The translations under genes and the position numbers were made by a program. From the NCBI RefSeq assembly GCF_000013765.1, contig NC_007954.1, positions 2,232,001 to 2,296,000 on the forward strand: a stretch of 64,000 nt of DNA. Direction: 5' to 3'. The notes under the pieces are model-generated. The model was not told the DNA's origin and did no database searches. It saw only the letters and a list, made by a program, of their open reading frames with translations. Positions 18,617 to 27,184 of this stretch are shown here, one piece after another. Positions within the stretch are counted from its first letter, which is position 1. Each line of letters begins with the position of its first letter. This DNA comes from Shewanella denitrificans OS217 (GTDB lineage: Bacteria; Pseudomonadota; Gammaproteobacteria; Enterobacterales; Shewanellaceae).

Positions 18617-20404
18617 TTACGGTGCAGGTTGAGTAACCGTGTTTTGATCTAAAGTCACTGCCGTGTGGGCTAACAAGCGTCCAATCACTGACGCACCTGT
18701 ATTCACTATGATTACTTTTTCTGCCAAAACTACACCTTCAAAATGGGCTGTAGTACCTATTGTTACGCCAGTACCACCTTCAACTTGCCAGAAGATGTTC
18801 TTGGCTTGTGCACCACCTTCGAGTATCACCCTAGAGGCCGGTGCTTGGGTAATGTCGCCAGATATTTGGAATATCCATACATCATTGGCCGCGCCAGTTA
18901 AGGTGACATCGGTTGAAATCAACACACCTGTGCTCCACTTATATAAACCAGGCGTTAAGGTTCTGCCACTGATATCACCTGCATGCAGTTCGGTAAAATC
19001 AGGTAAGGTTCTGCCTGCGGCGTCGTTATAGGCAGTGCCCATATCCAATACAGCATTAGCGACTAAGGTATTATCTGGTGCAGCGCCTTTAAAGCAGCTC
19101 ACATCCCCACTGCCCGTGTACGCGGCGTTCGAACCATAAATAATACCGGTTATTTCATGACAGAACACATTATCCATGGCAGCAGCGGTAATTGGACTTG
19201 CCCCCATGTTGCCTGTGATTGCAGAGGTGGGTACGTTGGTGGTGCCCGTTTTCGTTAAAATAACAAAGTTAACTGCAGTTCTTAAATCAACAGCGGCTGG
19301 ACCTTTTGCAGCAACTGCGCTGGTGGTAAAACTCCAAACGTAATCACTGGCTAATGGGTTTGCAGGTGTTGCGAGATCGGTTATCGCTGTCGTTAACTTA
19401 GCGGTATAAAGTGTACTCGCTGCTAAATCTTCAGTGGGATTAAAGGTAATTGAGGTGCCCGCATAGCTTAATTTACCCGCTACTAGATTAACGCCGTCTG
19501 TGACGGTGAAACTCGTATTGTTAATGCTTGCTGGCGCTATTGCTTCACTAAATTTGGCCACTATATTGCGATTTAGTGGAAAATCAATGGCGGTATTCAG
19601 TGGGTCAGTCTCAATCACTGTCGGGGCAACAACATCAGTCATCACTGCCGTGGTAAAGCGCCAGATATAATCATTGGATAATGGCATACCTTCAGCACTC
19701 ATCGCCGCGGTAGTGATGCTGGCGGTATAAACCGTAGAGGGGTTAAAGTCACTGTTTGGTATAAAAATAGCGCTATTACTATCGGTATCCAAACTGACGC
19801 TACCAATCACAGGCACTGCGTTTGGGGCTGAGAGTGTAAAGCTTGTGGTATCTATGGTTAGCACATCCATTGGCTCGCTGAACGTGGCAACGAGGTTATG
19901 GTTAATGGCGACCTCAGTTGCTGCGTCTAGCGGATTGGTCAGTGTGATTGTTGGCGTGCTTTTTCCGCTGGTAAAACTCCAAACAACATCGGCAGCTAGA
20001 GCCTGACCCGCTGCACTTTTTGCGGCACTGGTAATTGTCATTGTGTAGGCCGTACTTGAGGCTAGTGAGGTCAACGGTGTGAAGACTGCTGTCTTGCTTG
20101 ATGCATCTAAACTCACAGCTCCTGCCACCGGCTGTGCACCCAGCGTCAACTGAACACTCTGCAGATTGATAGTTGCTGCATCCATGGCTTCACTGAAATT
20201 TGCGCTGACACTAGTATTTATTAGTACTTGTGTTGCCATATCCACAGGGGTAACTGACGTTACCGTTGGAATAGTCACCACAGGCGGGAGTGGCTCAGGT
20301 GCCGGTGGTGTATCATCATTGTTGCGACAACCGAATAATAAGGTGCTCATCAATAGCGTCGTCAGCCATAAACTGCGACTGATTTTTGTATGGGTAGTGT
20401 TCAT
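18617..20404 (-). CDS. Ice-binding lipoprotein 1: three Ig-like domains plus DUF3494
   Basis: A 595-residue lipoprotein; the signal peptide ends LLFGC with lipidated Cys26 followed by Arg, so outer-membrane sorting is expected. A proline-rich linker leads to three bacterial Ig-like (Big_5) domains at about 40-150, 150-255 and 258-365, each with the PVDMATQV...FSEAMD signature and ending VWSFTT. The C-terminal 225 residues are a DUF3494 ice-binding domain (VDLRTAVNFVILTKTGTTNVPTSAITGNMGAS..., GLYKWSTGV, DVWIFQISGD, AKNIFWQVEGG). DUF3494 proteins bind ice through a flat beta-helix face. The lipid anchor and Ig stalk suggest surface display, as an ice adhesin. Promoter shared in design with paralogue 2. 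Confidence 0.9.
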   Translation of the reverse strand: MNTTHTKISRSLWLTTLLMSTLLFGCRNNDDTPPAPEPLPPVVTIPTVTSVTPVDMATQVLINTSVSANFSEAMDAATINLQSVQLTLGAQPVAGAVSLDASSKTAVFTPLTSLASSTAYTMTITSAAKSAAGQALAADVVWSFTSGKSTPTITLTNPLDAATEVAINHNLVATFSEPMDVLTIDTTSFTLSAPNAVPVIGSVSLDTDSNSAIFIPNSDFNPSTVYTASITTAAMSAEGMPLSNDYIWRFTTAVMTDVVAPTVIETDPLNTAIDFPLNRNIVAKFSEAIAPASINNTSFTVTDGVNLVAGKLSYAGTSITFNPTEDLAASTLYTAKLTTAITDLATPANPLASDYVWSFTTSAVAAKGPAAVDLRTAVNFVILTKTGTTNVPTSAITGNMGASPITAAAMDNVFCHEITGIIYGSNAAYTGSGDVSCFKGAAPDNTLVANAVLDMGTAYNDAAGRTLPDFTELHAGDISGRTLTPGLYKWSTGVLISTDVTLTGAANDVWIFQISGDITQAPASRVILEGGAQAKNIFWQVEGGTGVTIGTTAHFEGVVLAEKVIIVNTGASVIGRLLAHTAVTLDQNTVTQPAP

Positions 20405-20624
20405 TAATTTGTTCCTGTAGGTGTTTTACGTTCACGATATTGATCGCCACTGAAAAAACGTTTCGCTTGCTGGCAAACTAAACAACACTTAGGAAATGTG
20501 TTTCACTTTCAATATCTGAAGCTGTAATGCTAAATCGAGAAACTCATTGTTAGTCACCATGAGTTAATTGGCGTGCTGAACCCATTTTTTTTCAATGTGT
20601 TAAGACTGTTTAATATCAATGCTA

Positions 20625-20667
20625 TTTATACACTTTATTAACATGCTGTACTGTATGCTGGCATACA
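20625..20667 (-). promoter_or_regulatory. Promoter of ice-binding gene 1 with TGTAT-N6-ATACA operator
   Basis: On the minus strand the sequence reads TGTATGCCAGCATACA (20652-20667), then exactly 21 bp, then TG-TATAAA (-10 at 20625-20630). There is no good -35 box. The palindrome centre falls near -41.5, the position of class II Crp/Fnr activators. The 5' leader to the ATG at 20404 is about 215 nt. The same arrangement occurs upstream of paralogue 2. Confidence 0.7.
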
Positions 20668-20791
20668 TAGCCCCTACTTTTTTCAATTAACGAACATGTT
20701 TCTCCCTTGAGCAAACAACGCTCGAACCGAGGCATATTGGCGATTAAATGGTTAGTGGCAATTCTGATTAAATAACATGAATAATGTAAAA

Positions 20792-20820
20792 AAGGAAAAG
20801 TCCCAGCGGGACTTTTCCTT
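20792..20820 (-). terminator. Terminator downstream of ice-binding lipoprotein 2
   Basis: AAGGAAAAGTCCC and GGGACTTTTCCTT form a 13-bp stem with an AGC loop. A T run follows on the minus strand. It lies 40 bp past the stop of gene 2 and makes the two ice-binding genes separate transcription units. Confidence 0.85.
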
Positions 20821-20859
20821 AAAAAATTGAACACTTGTTCTTGCTTACATTGGTTTGGA

Positions 20860-22308
20860 TTACTGGGTGGGTTGAGTAATCGTATTTTGATCTAAGGTCA
20901 CTGCGGTTTGGGCTAATAGCCTTCCGTTGACACTTGCCCCCGTATTGACAGTAATGCCCTTTTTAGCCAGAACAATGCCTTCAAATTGTGCCGTGGTGCC
21001 TATTACCGCACCTGTGCCGCCGCCAACTTGCCAGAAGACATTCTTAGCTTGTGCGCCGCCGGTTAAATAAATGCTGCTGCCATCGGCCATTAGCACATCG
21101 CCGGCTACTTGGAATATCCACACATCATTGGCTCCGCCGTTAAGAGTGACATCTGTCGATACTAATACATCAGTCCCCCATTTATACAAACCAGCGGATA
21201 AGGTCTGACTACTGAGATCACCTGCATAAAGTTCTGTAAAATCAGGGGTCGTTCTGCCTGCTGCATCGGCATAAGCAGTGCCCATATCCAGTACTGCGTT
21301 AGCTACTAAGGTGTTATCAGGTGCGGTTCCTGCAAAACAACTGCTATCGCCACTGCCGGTATACGCCGCATCTGCGCCGTAAACAATGCCCGTAATATCA
21401 CTGCAAAAAACCGTGTCCATGGAGGCGGCTGTAATAGGACTTGCCCCAATGTTTCCTGTGATATTGGATGTCGGCACATTAGTGATACCGGACTTAGAAA
21501 GGATTGCCATGTTGCCAGCAGATCTTAGGTTAACAAAATAGGGGCCCGCGGCAGCGTCAAGACCTGTGGTGAAACTCCACACATAGCTTTCAGCTAAGGC
21601 ATTCGCTGGGATTGCCAAATCAGTTATTCCAGTCGTGAGTGTTGCGGTATAAATGGTATTGGTTTCCAAGTCAGTGTCAGGTAGGAAAGTCACTGTGGTG
21701 TTGCTGTAGTTGATGGTGCCTGTGACTAAGGTAATGCCATTCGACAAGGTAAAATTGCTAGTGTTCACGCTGTTTGGTGCTAAAAACTCACTCATTTCAG
21801 CTGTAATACTGCGGTTAATAGCAAAATTGACCTCTGTATTTAGCGGGTAGGTCGCCTTTACGGAGGGCGCAGTGGTATCCGGCGCTGCTGCAGTCGTGAA
21901 TGACCAGACTTGCTCATTCGCCAATGGGATCCCTAAGGCACTTTTAACCTCTCGGCTAATCTTAGCTGTATATAGGGTGGTGGCAGTAAAATCATTGCTA
22001 GGAGTCAAAATTGCGGTATTACTGGCGTTATCTAAGCTGACAGTTGCCATTATTGGCGCTTCATTGCCTGTCGCTACGGAAAAGTTCACTTCGTTTATTG
22101 TGGCCGTATCCATGGCTTCACTGAACGTGACACTAATTTGTGAGTTAGTTGCCACATCAAGGGTCAGATCGGCAATATTGCTTGAAATGATGATAGGTGT
22201 GCTTTGTGCTGGCTCGTTATTATCACTATTACAACCCGCCATAAGCGTCGTCAGCAGTATGCTTGTCATCCATAGGCTACGGCTGTCTATTCTGTGGTTC
22301 ACTTTCAT
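20860..22308 (-). CDS. Ice-binding lipoprotein 2: two Ig-like domains plus DUF3494
   Basis: A 482-residue paralogue of the preceding lipoprotein. The signal peptide ends LMAGC (Cys26; Asn at +2). Two Big_5 domains lie at about 40-145 and 148-255, then the DUF3494 ice-binding domain from about 260 to the end. The ice-binding domains of the two proteins are highly similar (shared NVPTSxITGNxGASPITAA, AAYTGSGDxSCF, APDNTLVANAVLDMGTAY), whereas the stalk differs by one Ig unit. This fits duplication followed by gain or loss of a domain. A good ribosome site (AAAGGAT) lies ahead of the ATG. Confidence 0.9.
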   Translation of the reverse strand: MKVNHRIDSRSLWMTSILLTTLMAGCNSDNNEPAQSTPIIISSNIADLTLDVATNSQISVTFSEAMDTATINEVNFSVATGNEAPIMATVSLDNASNTAILTPSNDFTATTLYTAKISREVKSALGIPLANEQVWSFTTAAAPDTTAPSVKATYPLNTEVNFAINRSITAEMSEFLAPNSVNTSNFTLSNGITLVTGTINYSNTTVTFLPDTDLETNTIYTATLTTGITDLAIPANALAESYVWSFTTGLDAAAGPYFVNLRSAGNMAILSKSGITNVPTSNITGNIGASPITAASMDTVFCSDITGIVYGADAAYTGSGDSSCFAGTAPDNTLVANAVLDMGTAYADAAGRTTPDFTELYAGDLSSQTLSAGLYKWGTDVLVSTDVTLNGGANDVWIFQVAGDVLMADGSSIYLTGGAQAKNVFWQVGGGTGAVIGTTAQFEGIVLAKKGITVNTGASVNGRLLAQTAVTLDQNTITQPTQ

Positions 22309-22382
22309 TGGGTTTATCCTTTTGGTAATTGAATGCCGATAAAAACGAATATCTGTTTAACTGGATCCTTATCGACAGCCTA

Positions 22383-22425
22383 GTTATACAGGGCTCTATT
22401 CAGCTTCACTGTATGCCGGCATACA
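22383..22425 (-). promoter_or_regulatory. Promoter of ice-binding gene 2 with TGTAT-N6-ATACA operator
   Basis: The minus strand carries a perfect 16-bp palindrome TGTATGCCGGCATACA (22410-22425), a 21-bp spacer and TG-TATAAC (-10 at 22383-22388). Spacing and elements are identical to the promoter of gene 1. Half-sites TGTAT/ATACA separated by 6 bp follow the Crp/Fnr architecture but not the Crp (TGTGA) or Fnr (TTGAT) consensus. Confidence 0.72.
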
Positions 22426-22524
22426 TAAGGAAAATTTTTATCTGGGGAAAGCGAGCAAAAAAAAGTCCCTGAAGAATGGGACTATTAGTGGGAAAGCCGA
22501 GCCACGGATGAAGATTGCATTCAG

Positions 22525-23349
22525 CTACTGGGTTTTGCTCGTTTGGGTATCGGTCTTAGTCTTGATAAATTTTGCATCTGCTAATAAACCATCAGACAAT
22601 AATCTATCTAACTCAGTTTTGACGACTTGGTAACATTCGCAGCTCTTCAGTTCAAGTTTAGCCCGATCCAATACACTAATGTGTCCTCGCCTATAGCTAA
22701 TAACCCCTGCTTGTTGCAATTTACCAGCAGCAAGACTTATGCCTTCGCGGTAGACTCCCAACATGCTGGCCACTAATTCATGGGTCATGACTAACTCATT
22801 GGTGGGCATGCGATCTAAGGTCAATAACAACCAACGGCAAAATTGCTGCTCTAAAGAATGATGACGATTACACACAGCTGTCTGTGACATTTGGGTCATT
22901 AAAGCTTGGGTATAACGCAGCAACACCCGCTGCAATAAACCTGAACGATCAAACTCTCGCATCAAAATTTTCTTATTCAAGCGATAGCCATAACCCGCAG
23001 TCTGCACCACAGCTGAACTTGCCGTGGTATTGCCCCCCATAAATAGAGACACACCCACGACACCTTCATTGCCGACCCCAGCCGTTTCGGCCGTGGCGCC
23101 AGATGAAAGCACATAATGCAGTGAAACAATGCAAGTTGTCGGGAAATAGACGTACTCTAATCCAGAGCCTGGTTCATAGAGAAACTCTCCAAGTGGCATA
23201 GGCACTAATTCTAAATGGTCACTGAATGACTCAAGCTCCACCTGCGGCAGAGCCGCCAGCAAATGATTTTGCGATGGGCTGTGCGATGAGCTGTGCAATA
23301 CACTGGTCGATTGACGCTGACTCACATCAGCTGGTTTCATTAGCGTCAT
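22525..23349 (-). CDS. Crp/Fnr-family transcription regulator
   Basis: A 274-residue regulator: cyclic-nucleotide-binding-like beta barrel at about 30-150 (FSDHLELVPMPLGEFLYEPG, VYFPTTCIVSLHYVL) and a C-terminal winged helix (MTHELVASMLGVYREGISLAAGKLQQ). The recognition helix keeps the Arg-Glu of Crp (YREG) but not the following Arg. The cAMP-binding signature is absent, so the ligand is unknown. It begins 2 bp after the stop of the REC-PAS gene and shares its operon. It ends just ahead of the ice-binding genes, which carry matching activator-type palindromes. Regulation of those genes by this protein is an inference from position. Confidence 0.85.
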   Translation of the reverse strand: MTLMKPADVSQRQSTSVLHSSSHSPSQNHLLAALPQVELESFSDHLELVPMPLGEFLYEPGSGLEYVYFPTTCIVSLHYVLSSGATAETAGVGNEGVVGVSLFMGGNTTASSAVVQTAGYGYRLNKKILMREFDRSGLLQRVLLRYTQALMTQMSQTAVCNRHHSLEQQFCRWLLLTLDRMPTNELVMTHELVASMLGVYREGISLAAGKLQQAGVISYRRGHISVLDRAKLELKSCECYQVVKTELDRLLSDGLLADAKFIKTKTDTQTSKTQ

Positions 23350-23351
23350 AA

Positions 23352-24263
23352 TTAGCGACTCACGTTATGAAAAACAGCGGCTGTGGTAAGCTCGACCCCA
23401 AAACCACGGTAGCCGATAAAACGCGCCGACTGATTAAACATAGGCTCGCCACTGACCAGATATTGTTGCTGTGTACCATCGACATTCACACGGCTTAAAA
23501 GGTAATCGAGGAAGGGCTTGCGGGCGACAATCATGGTTTGTAATTCTGTGCGCTGCGCTTCATTCCAACCGCTGGATTTACCTTTAGCTTTAGCCGTTGA
23601 GGGCTCCATACTCGTTAAAGACCCCGTACACTCTGCAGCCTCTTCATAACCTACAGGGTTTCCGTCGGGGAAAGCCTCGGAGTCAAACCCTAATATCTGC
23701 TGAACCGGGCCTAAGAAACGTGTAAAAGTTCCCTGCTCATCTTGCTCCCAATACCAATCTGAAGCTAGCTCAATCAGGCTCCGGTAGCGCGCCTCACTGT
23801 CTTTTAATTCAAGGGTTCGCTCCTGCACAGTTTGTTCCAATTGCTGATTGTAGTTCTCGAGTTTTTTATACAAGAGACGAACTTCAAGCATATTGCGAAT
23901 TCGAGTATTGACTTCAATAATATCAAAGGGTTTGGCAATAAAATCTTTAGCTCCTGCTGTCAATGCCCGTAATTTATGATCCGGTTGGGCGGTAATAACC
24001 AATATTGGCAAATAATCATTAATGGCCAGTTGCTTCAGCTGCTTCATTACCTCAAAACCATCCATCAGAGGCATTTGTAAATCGAGTAAAATCAAGTCGT
24101 AGTCATTGCTACGATGCAAGTCAACCACAGTCAATGGGTCCATCGTTGAATCTATACGCGTATAACCGGTTTCCGTAAGCATATCTTGCAATAACAATAC
24201 GTTAGCCTGCTGATCGTCGACAATCAGAATGTGAGCCTGATGAATATCTTGTTCAGAAATCAT
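23352..24263 (-). CDS. Response regulator with C-terminal PAS domain
   Basis: 303 residues: a receiver domain (about 9-125) with acidic DD, phospho-acceptor Asp61 (LILLDLQMPLMDG), Thr92 and Lys112 (FIAKPF), a coiled coil (about 130-160, YKKLENYNQQLEQTVQERTLELKDSE), and a PAS domain (about 160-290) containing DWYWEQDEQGTFTRF. There is no DNA-binding or enzymatic output domain, so it probably acts through protein contacts. It lies between the hybrid kinase and the Crp/Fnr regulator in one operon, 59 bp after the kinase stop. Confidence 0.85.
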   Translation of the reverse strand: MISEQDIHQAHILIVDDQQANVLLLQDMLTETGYTRIDSTMDPLTVVDLHRSNDYDLILLDLQMPLMDGFEVMKQLKQLAINDYLPILVITAQPDHKLRALTAGAKDFIAKPFDIIEVNTRIRNMLEVRLLYKKLENYNQQLEQTVQERTLELKDSEARYRSLIELASDWYWEQDEQGTFTRFLGPVQQILGFDSEAFPDGNPVGYEEAAECTGSLTSMEPSTAKAKGKSSGWNEAQRTELQTMIVARKPFLDYLLSRVNVDGTQQQYLVSGEPMFNQSARFIGYRGFGVELTTAAVFHNVSR

Positions 24264-24322
24264 AAATCATAAATCATACCTTGTTGGAATAGTCATAGGA
24301 CTCGAAATGAAATGACCCAAAG

Positions 24323-27184
24323 TTATTCGCTAAGGGTAATATCATTATCTGCGGGTTCATTATTGCCATTGGTGAACGTCGAGTTTGCCCGGGCAAAATT
24401 CAGCGCTTCGATAAACTCAGAAATTCGGATGGGTTTAGTCAGATATCGTAGGAAACCGCAGGCTAATCCTTTCTCAATATCCCGGGGCATAGCATTAGCA
24501 CTGATGGCTAACACGGGAATATGAGCCGTCAGTGGATCATTTTTAAGGATAACCAGAGCTTCAATACCACTGATCCCTGGTAAGTTGATATCCATCAAAA
24601 TGACATCTGGCTGCTTAACCCGTGCCAGTGCGATGCCTTGATGGCCTTCTCTGGCACTTAACATAGTCACATTAGGTAAATCACAGATTATTTGCTGGAC
24701 TAGCAGTAAATTGGCTGGGTTATCTTCAACATAGAGTAAGCTAAATTTACTTTCCTCTGCAGATATCTGTGGCATCAATTCAGCAGGTACATTGCTGTTG
24801 TTGACTAAATTAGGGGTGAGATCCCGCGCCAGTTCTATCCAGAATTCGCTACCAACCCCAACCTGACTCTTTACGCCGATAGTCCCGCCCATGAGTTCAA
24901 CTAATTGCTTGGTGACAACCAGACCTATGCCAGTGCCTTCTTGGCTGCCACTTTCTTGCCCCAATCTATTAAATGGTTGAAAAAGTTGACTTATATTGGC
25001 TTCTGACAAACCATAACCGTTATCTTTTATGGTTATCCTAATGCGATCCTGCAGTTTATCTATCGCTTTTACCTCAGTGCATTCCACAGTTATAGTGCCG
25101 TGTTGTCGATTATATTTAATGGCATTGGTCAGCAAGTTGATCAACACCTGTTTCAAACGGGTGTGATCGGCATTGGCATGCAAAGCATGGGAAAAAGGCA
25201 GAAAGTTAAGCCTAATTTCACGCTTGAGTGCTTGTGGCTCTACCATAGCTTTACTTTCATTGATGACATCGATTAATAAAACCGACTCTCGTGATAATGA
25301 CAACCGGCCCGATTCGATTACCGCTAGATCGAGGATTTCATTGATAAGCGATAGCAGATACCATCCTGCCTTGATGATCTGTTGAATTCTAACTTCTTGG
25401 GTATGGGTCAGCGTAGGTTGACCTTTTTCCAATAACTGAGCAAAACCTAAAATGGCATTAAGGGGCGTGCGCAACTCATGACTCATGCTGGATAGAAACT
25501 CCGATTTTGCTCGGTTAGCCTTCTCCGCGATAGCCTTTGAGGATTCAAGCTCAGCATTTTTGTCCTGTAAGGTCGCTGTGAGTTGCTCTCTTTCTTCCTC
25601 AACTTGGATCCGCGCAGTATTGTCAGTCCCTATGAGTAAGAAACCGATAATCACATTGTAAGCATCACGCAAGGCGGTCACTGAGACCACAGCTGGAAAG
25701 CGGCTGCCGTCTTTACGAATATAGGTCAGTTGATAAATATCCTCGATGCCGCGGCTGGCTTTAAATACCAAGGCTTCAAATCCAGGTGCTATAGAGGTTT
25801 CAAGCTCTTTACTGAGCTGTGCAGCTCGCAGCACCATTTCCTTGGGGTCTGATATATCGGCGGGGGTGATTTTATCCATCACTTCGGCGGCGGTATAACC
25901 TAGCATGCGCTCCGCCCCTACGTTAAATATTTGGATAACGCCTTTGGCATCCGTGGCGATACTGGAGAAATTGGCACTATTAAAAATGGCTCGCTGCAAG
26001 GCGCCCGCTTTAAGTAGCGCCTCTTCAGCACGCTTGCGGGCGGTGTTGTCTGTGCCTATTAAGAGATAACCGATAATATTATTATGGGCATCGCGAAGTG
26101 CGGTGACTGACACTATTGCCGGAAAACGGCTGCCATCTTTACGGATATAGGTGAGTTCATAAATGTCTTCAATGCCTCGACGCGCCTTAAACACTAACGC
26201 ATCAAACCCCGGTGTAATTGGGGTATCAAGTTCATGACTCAAGGCTCTAGCGCGTATCACGATTTCTTGGGGTTCAGAAATATCCGCTGGGGTTAATTTA
26301 TTTATCACGTCAATAGCCGCATAACCTAGCATGCGTTCGGCGCCGACGTTAAAAATTTGAATGACCCCCTTCGCATCCGTGGCGATACTGGAGAAATTAG
26401 CACTGTTAAAAATGGCATTTTGCAACGCCCCTGCTTTGAGCAGCGCCTCATCTGCACGCTTTCGTGCGGTAATATCCCGCGCTGCGGCAAATAATCCCAA
26501 CACTTGCCCTTTGTGATCTCGATAAACCGAAGCGTTATAAAGCACATCGATAAGGCGACCGTTTCGGTGGCGTATTGTCAGCGGATAATCTGTCACTGAA
26601 CCATTGGAAAAGGCTTCTCGATAGCCTTTATTGGCTTCATGGGGGTCGGTGAAATAATGTGAGAAATCCGTGCCTATTAACGCTTCTCTGTCCAGCCCAG
26701 TTGCCTTAATGGAGGCCTCATTGACGTCAGTTATCTTGCCACTAAGGTTAATTGTGACCAGCGGATCTAGGCTCGCTTCCAGCAAACTTCGAGCATATTG
26801 GGACGCCTGCCATAATTTGTCATCGGCTTCCTTGCGAGCACTGTTATCTGTGCCTATCAACAAATAACCAATGACTGCAGCGGTTGCATCACGCAAGCTG
26901 GTGACTGATACCATAGCCGAGAAGCGGCTGCCATTTTTACGAATTAAGGTCAGTGGATTAATGTCATCGAGATCATGTTTGGCTTTGAACACTAAAGCCT
27001 CGAAACCTGGCGCAATATTGTCGCCAAATTCTGTACTCAGCGCTGCAGCGCGGGCGACCAATTCTTCATTTAAGGTTATGACGGCCATGGACAGCCTATT
27101 GCAGACTTCATCACTGCAATACCCCAACATTTGTTGAGCTCCCATGTTAAACAGTTGGATGATGCCGTGAAGGTCTGTCGTCAT
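24323..27184 (-). CDS. Multi-PAS hybrid histidine kinase; true start probably upstream
   Basis: From the first ATG the protein is 953 residues: PAS units at about 1-120, 125-245, 255-390 and 395-525, a coiled coil, HisKA with phospho-His569 (SSMSHELRTPLNAILG), HATPase (N-box Asn687, DNGYGLS, GTGIGLVV) and a receiver with Asp865 (VILMDINLPG). No membrane segment is visible, so it is a soluble sensor. PAS units 1, 3 and 4 are close copies. The ATG at 27184 has no ribosome site and falls inside PAS 1. The frame stays open upstream, and an ATC at 27313, preceded by AAGGG at 5-nt spacing, would restore the domain (996 residues). First gene of an operon with the REC-PAS and Crp/Fnr genes. Confidence 0.87.
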   Translation of the reverse strand: MTTDLHGIIQLFNMGAQQMLGYCSDEVCNRLSMAVITLNEELVARAAALSTEFGDNIAPGFEALVFKAKHDLDDINPLTLIRKNGSRFSAMVSVTSLRDATAAVIGYLLIGTDNSARKEADDKLWQASQYARSLLEASLDPLVTINLSGKITDVNEASIKATGLDREALIGTDFSHYFTDPHEANKGYREAFSNGSVTDYPLTIRHRNGRLIDVLYNASVYRDHKGQVLGLFAAARDITARKRADEALLKAGALQNAIFNSANFSSIATDAKGVIQIFNVGAERMLGYAAIDVINKLTPADISEPQEIVIRARALSHELDTPITPGFDALVFKARRGIEDIYELTYIRKDGSRFPAIVSVTALRDAHNNIIGYLLIGTDNTARKRAEEALLKAGALQRAIFNSANFSSIATDAKGVIQIFNVGAERMLGYTAAEVMDKITPADISDPKEMVLRAAQLSKELETSIAPGFEALVFKASRGIEDIYQLTYIRKDGSRFPAVVSVTALRDAYNVIIGFLLIGTDNTARIQVEEEREQLTATLQDKNAELESSKAIAEKANRAKSEFLSSMSHELRTPLNAILGFAQLLEKGQPTLTHTQEVRIQQIIKAGWYLLSLINEILDLAVIESGRLSLSRESVLLIDVINESKAMVEPQALKREIRLNFLPFSHALHANADHTRLKQVLINLLTNAIKYNRQHGTITVECTEVKAIDKLQDRIRITIKDNGYGLSEANISQLFQPFNRLGQESGSQEGTGIGLVVTKQLVELMGGTIGVKSQVGVGSEFWIELARDLTPNLVNNSNVPAELMPQISAEESKFSLLYVEDNPANLLLVQQIICDLPNVTMLSAREGHQGIALARVKQPDVILMDINLPGISGIEALVILKNDPLTAHIPVLAISANAMPRDIEKGLACGFLRYLTKPIRISEFIEALNFARANSTFTNGNNEPADNDITLSE

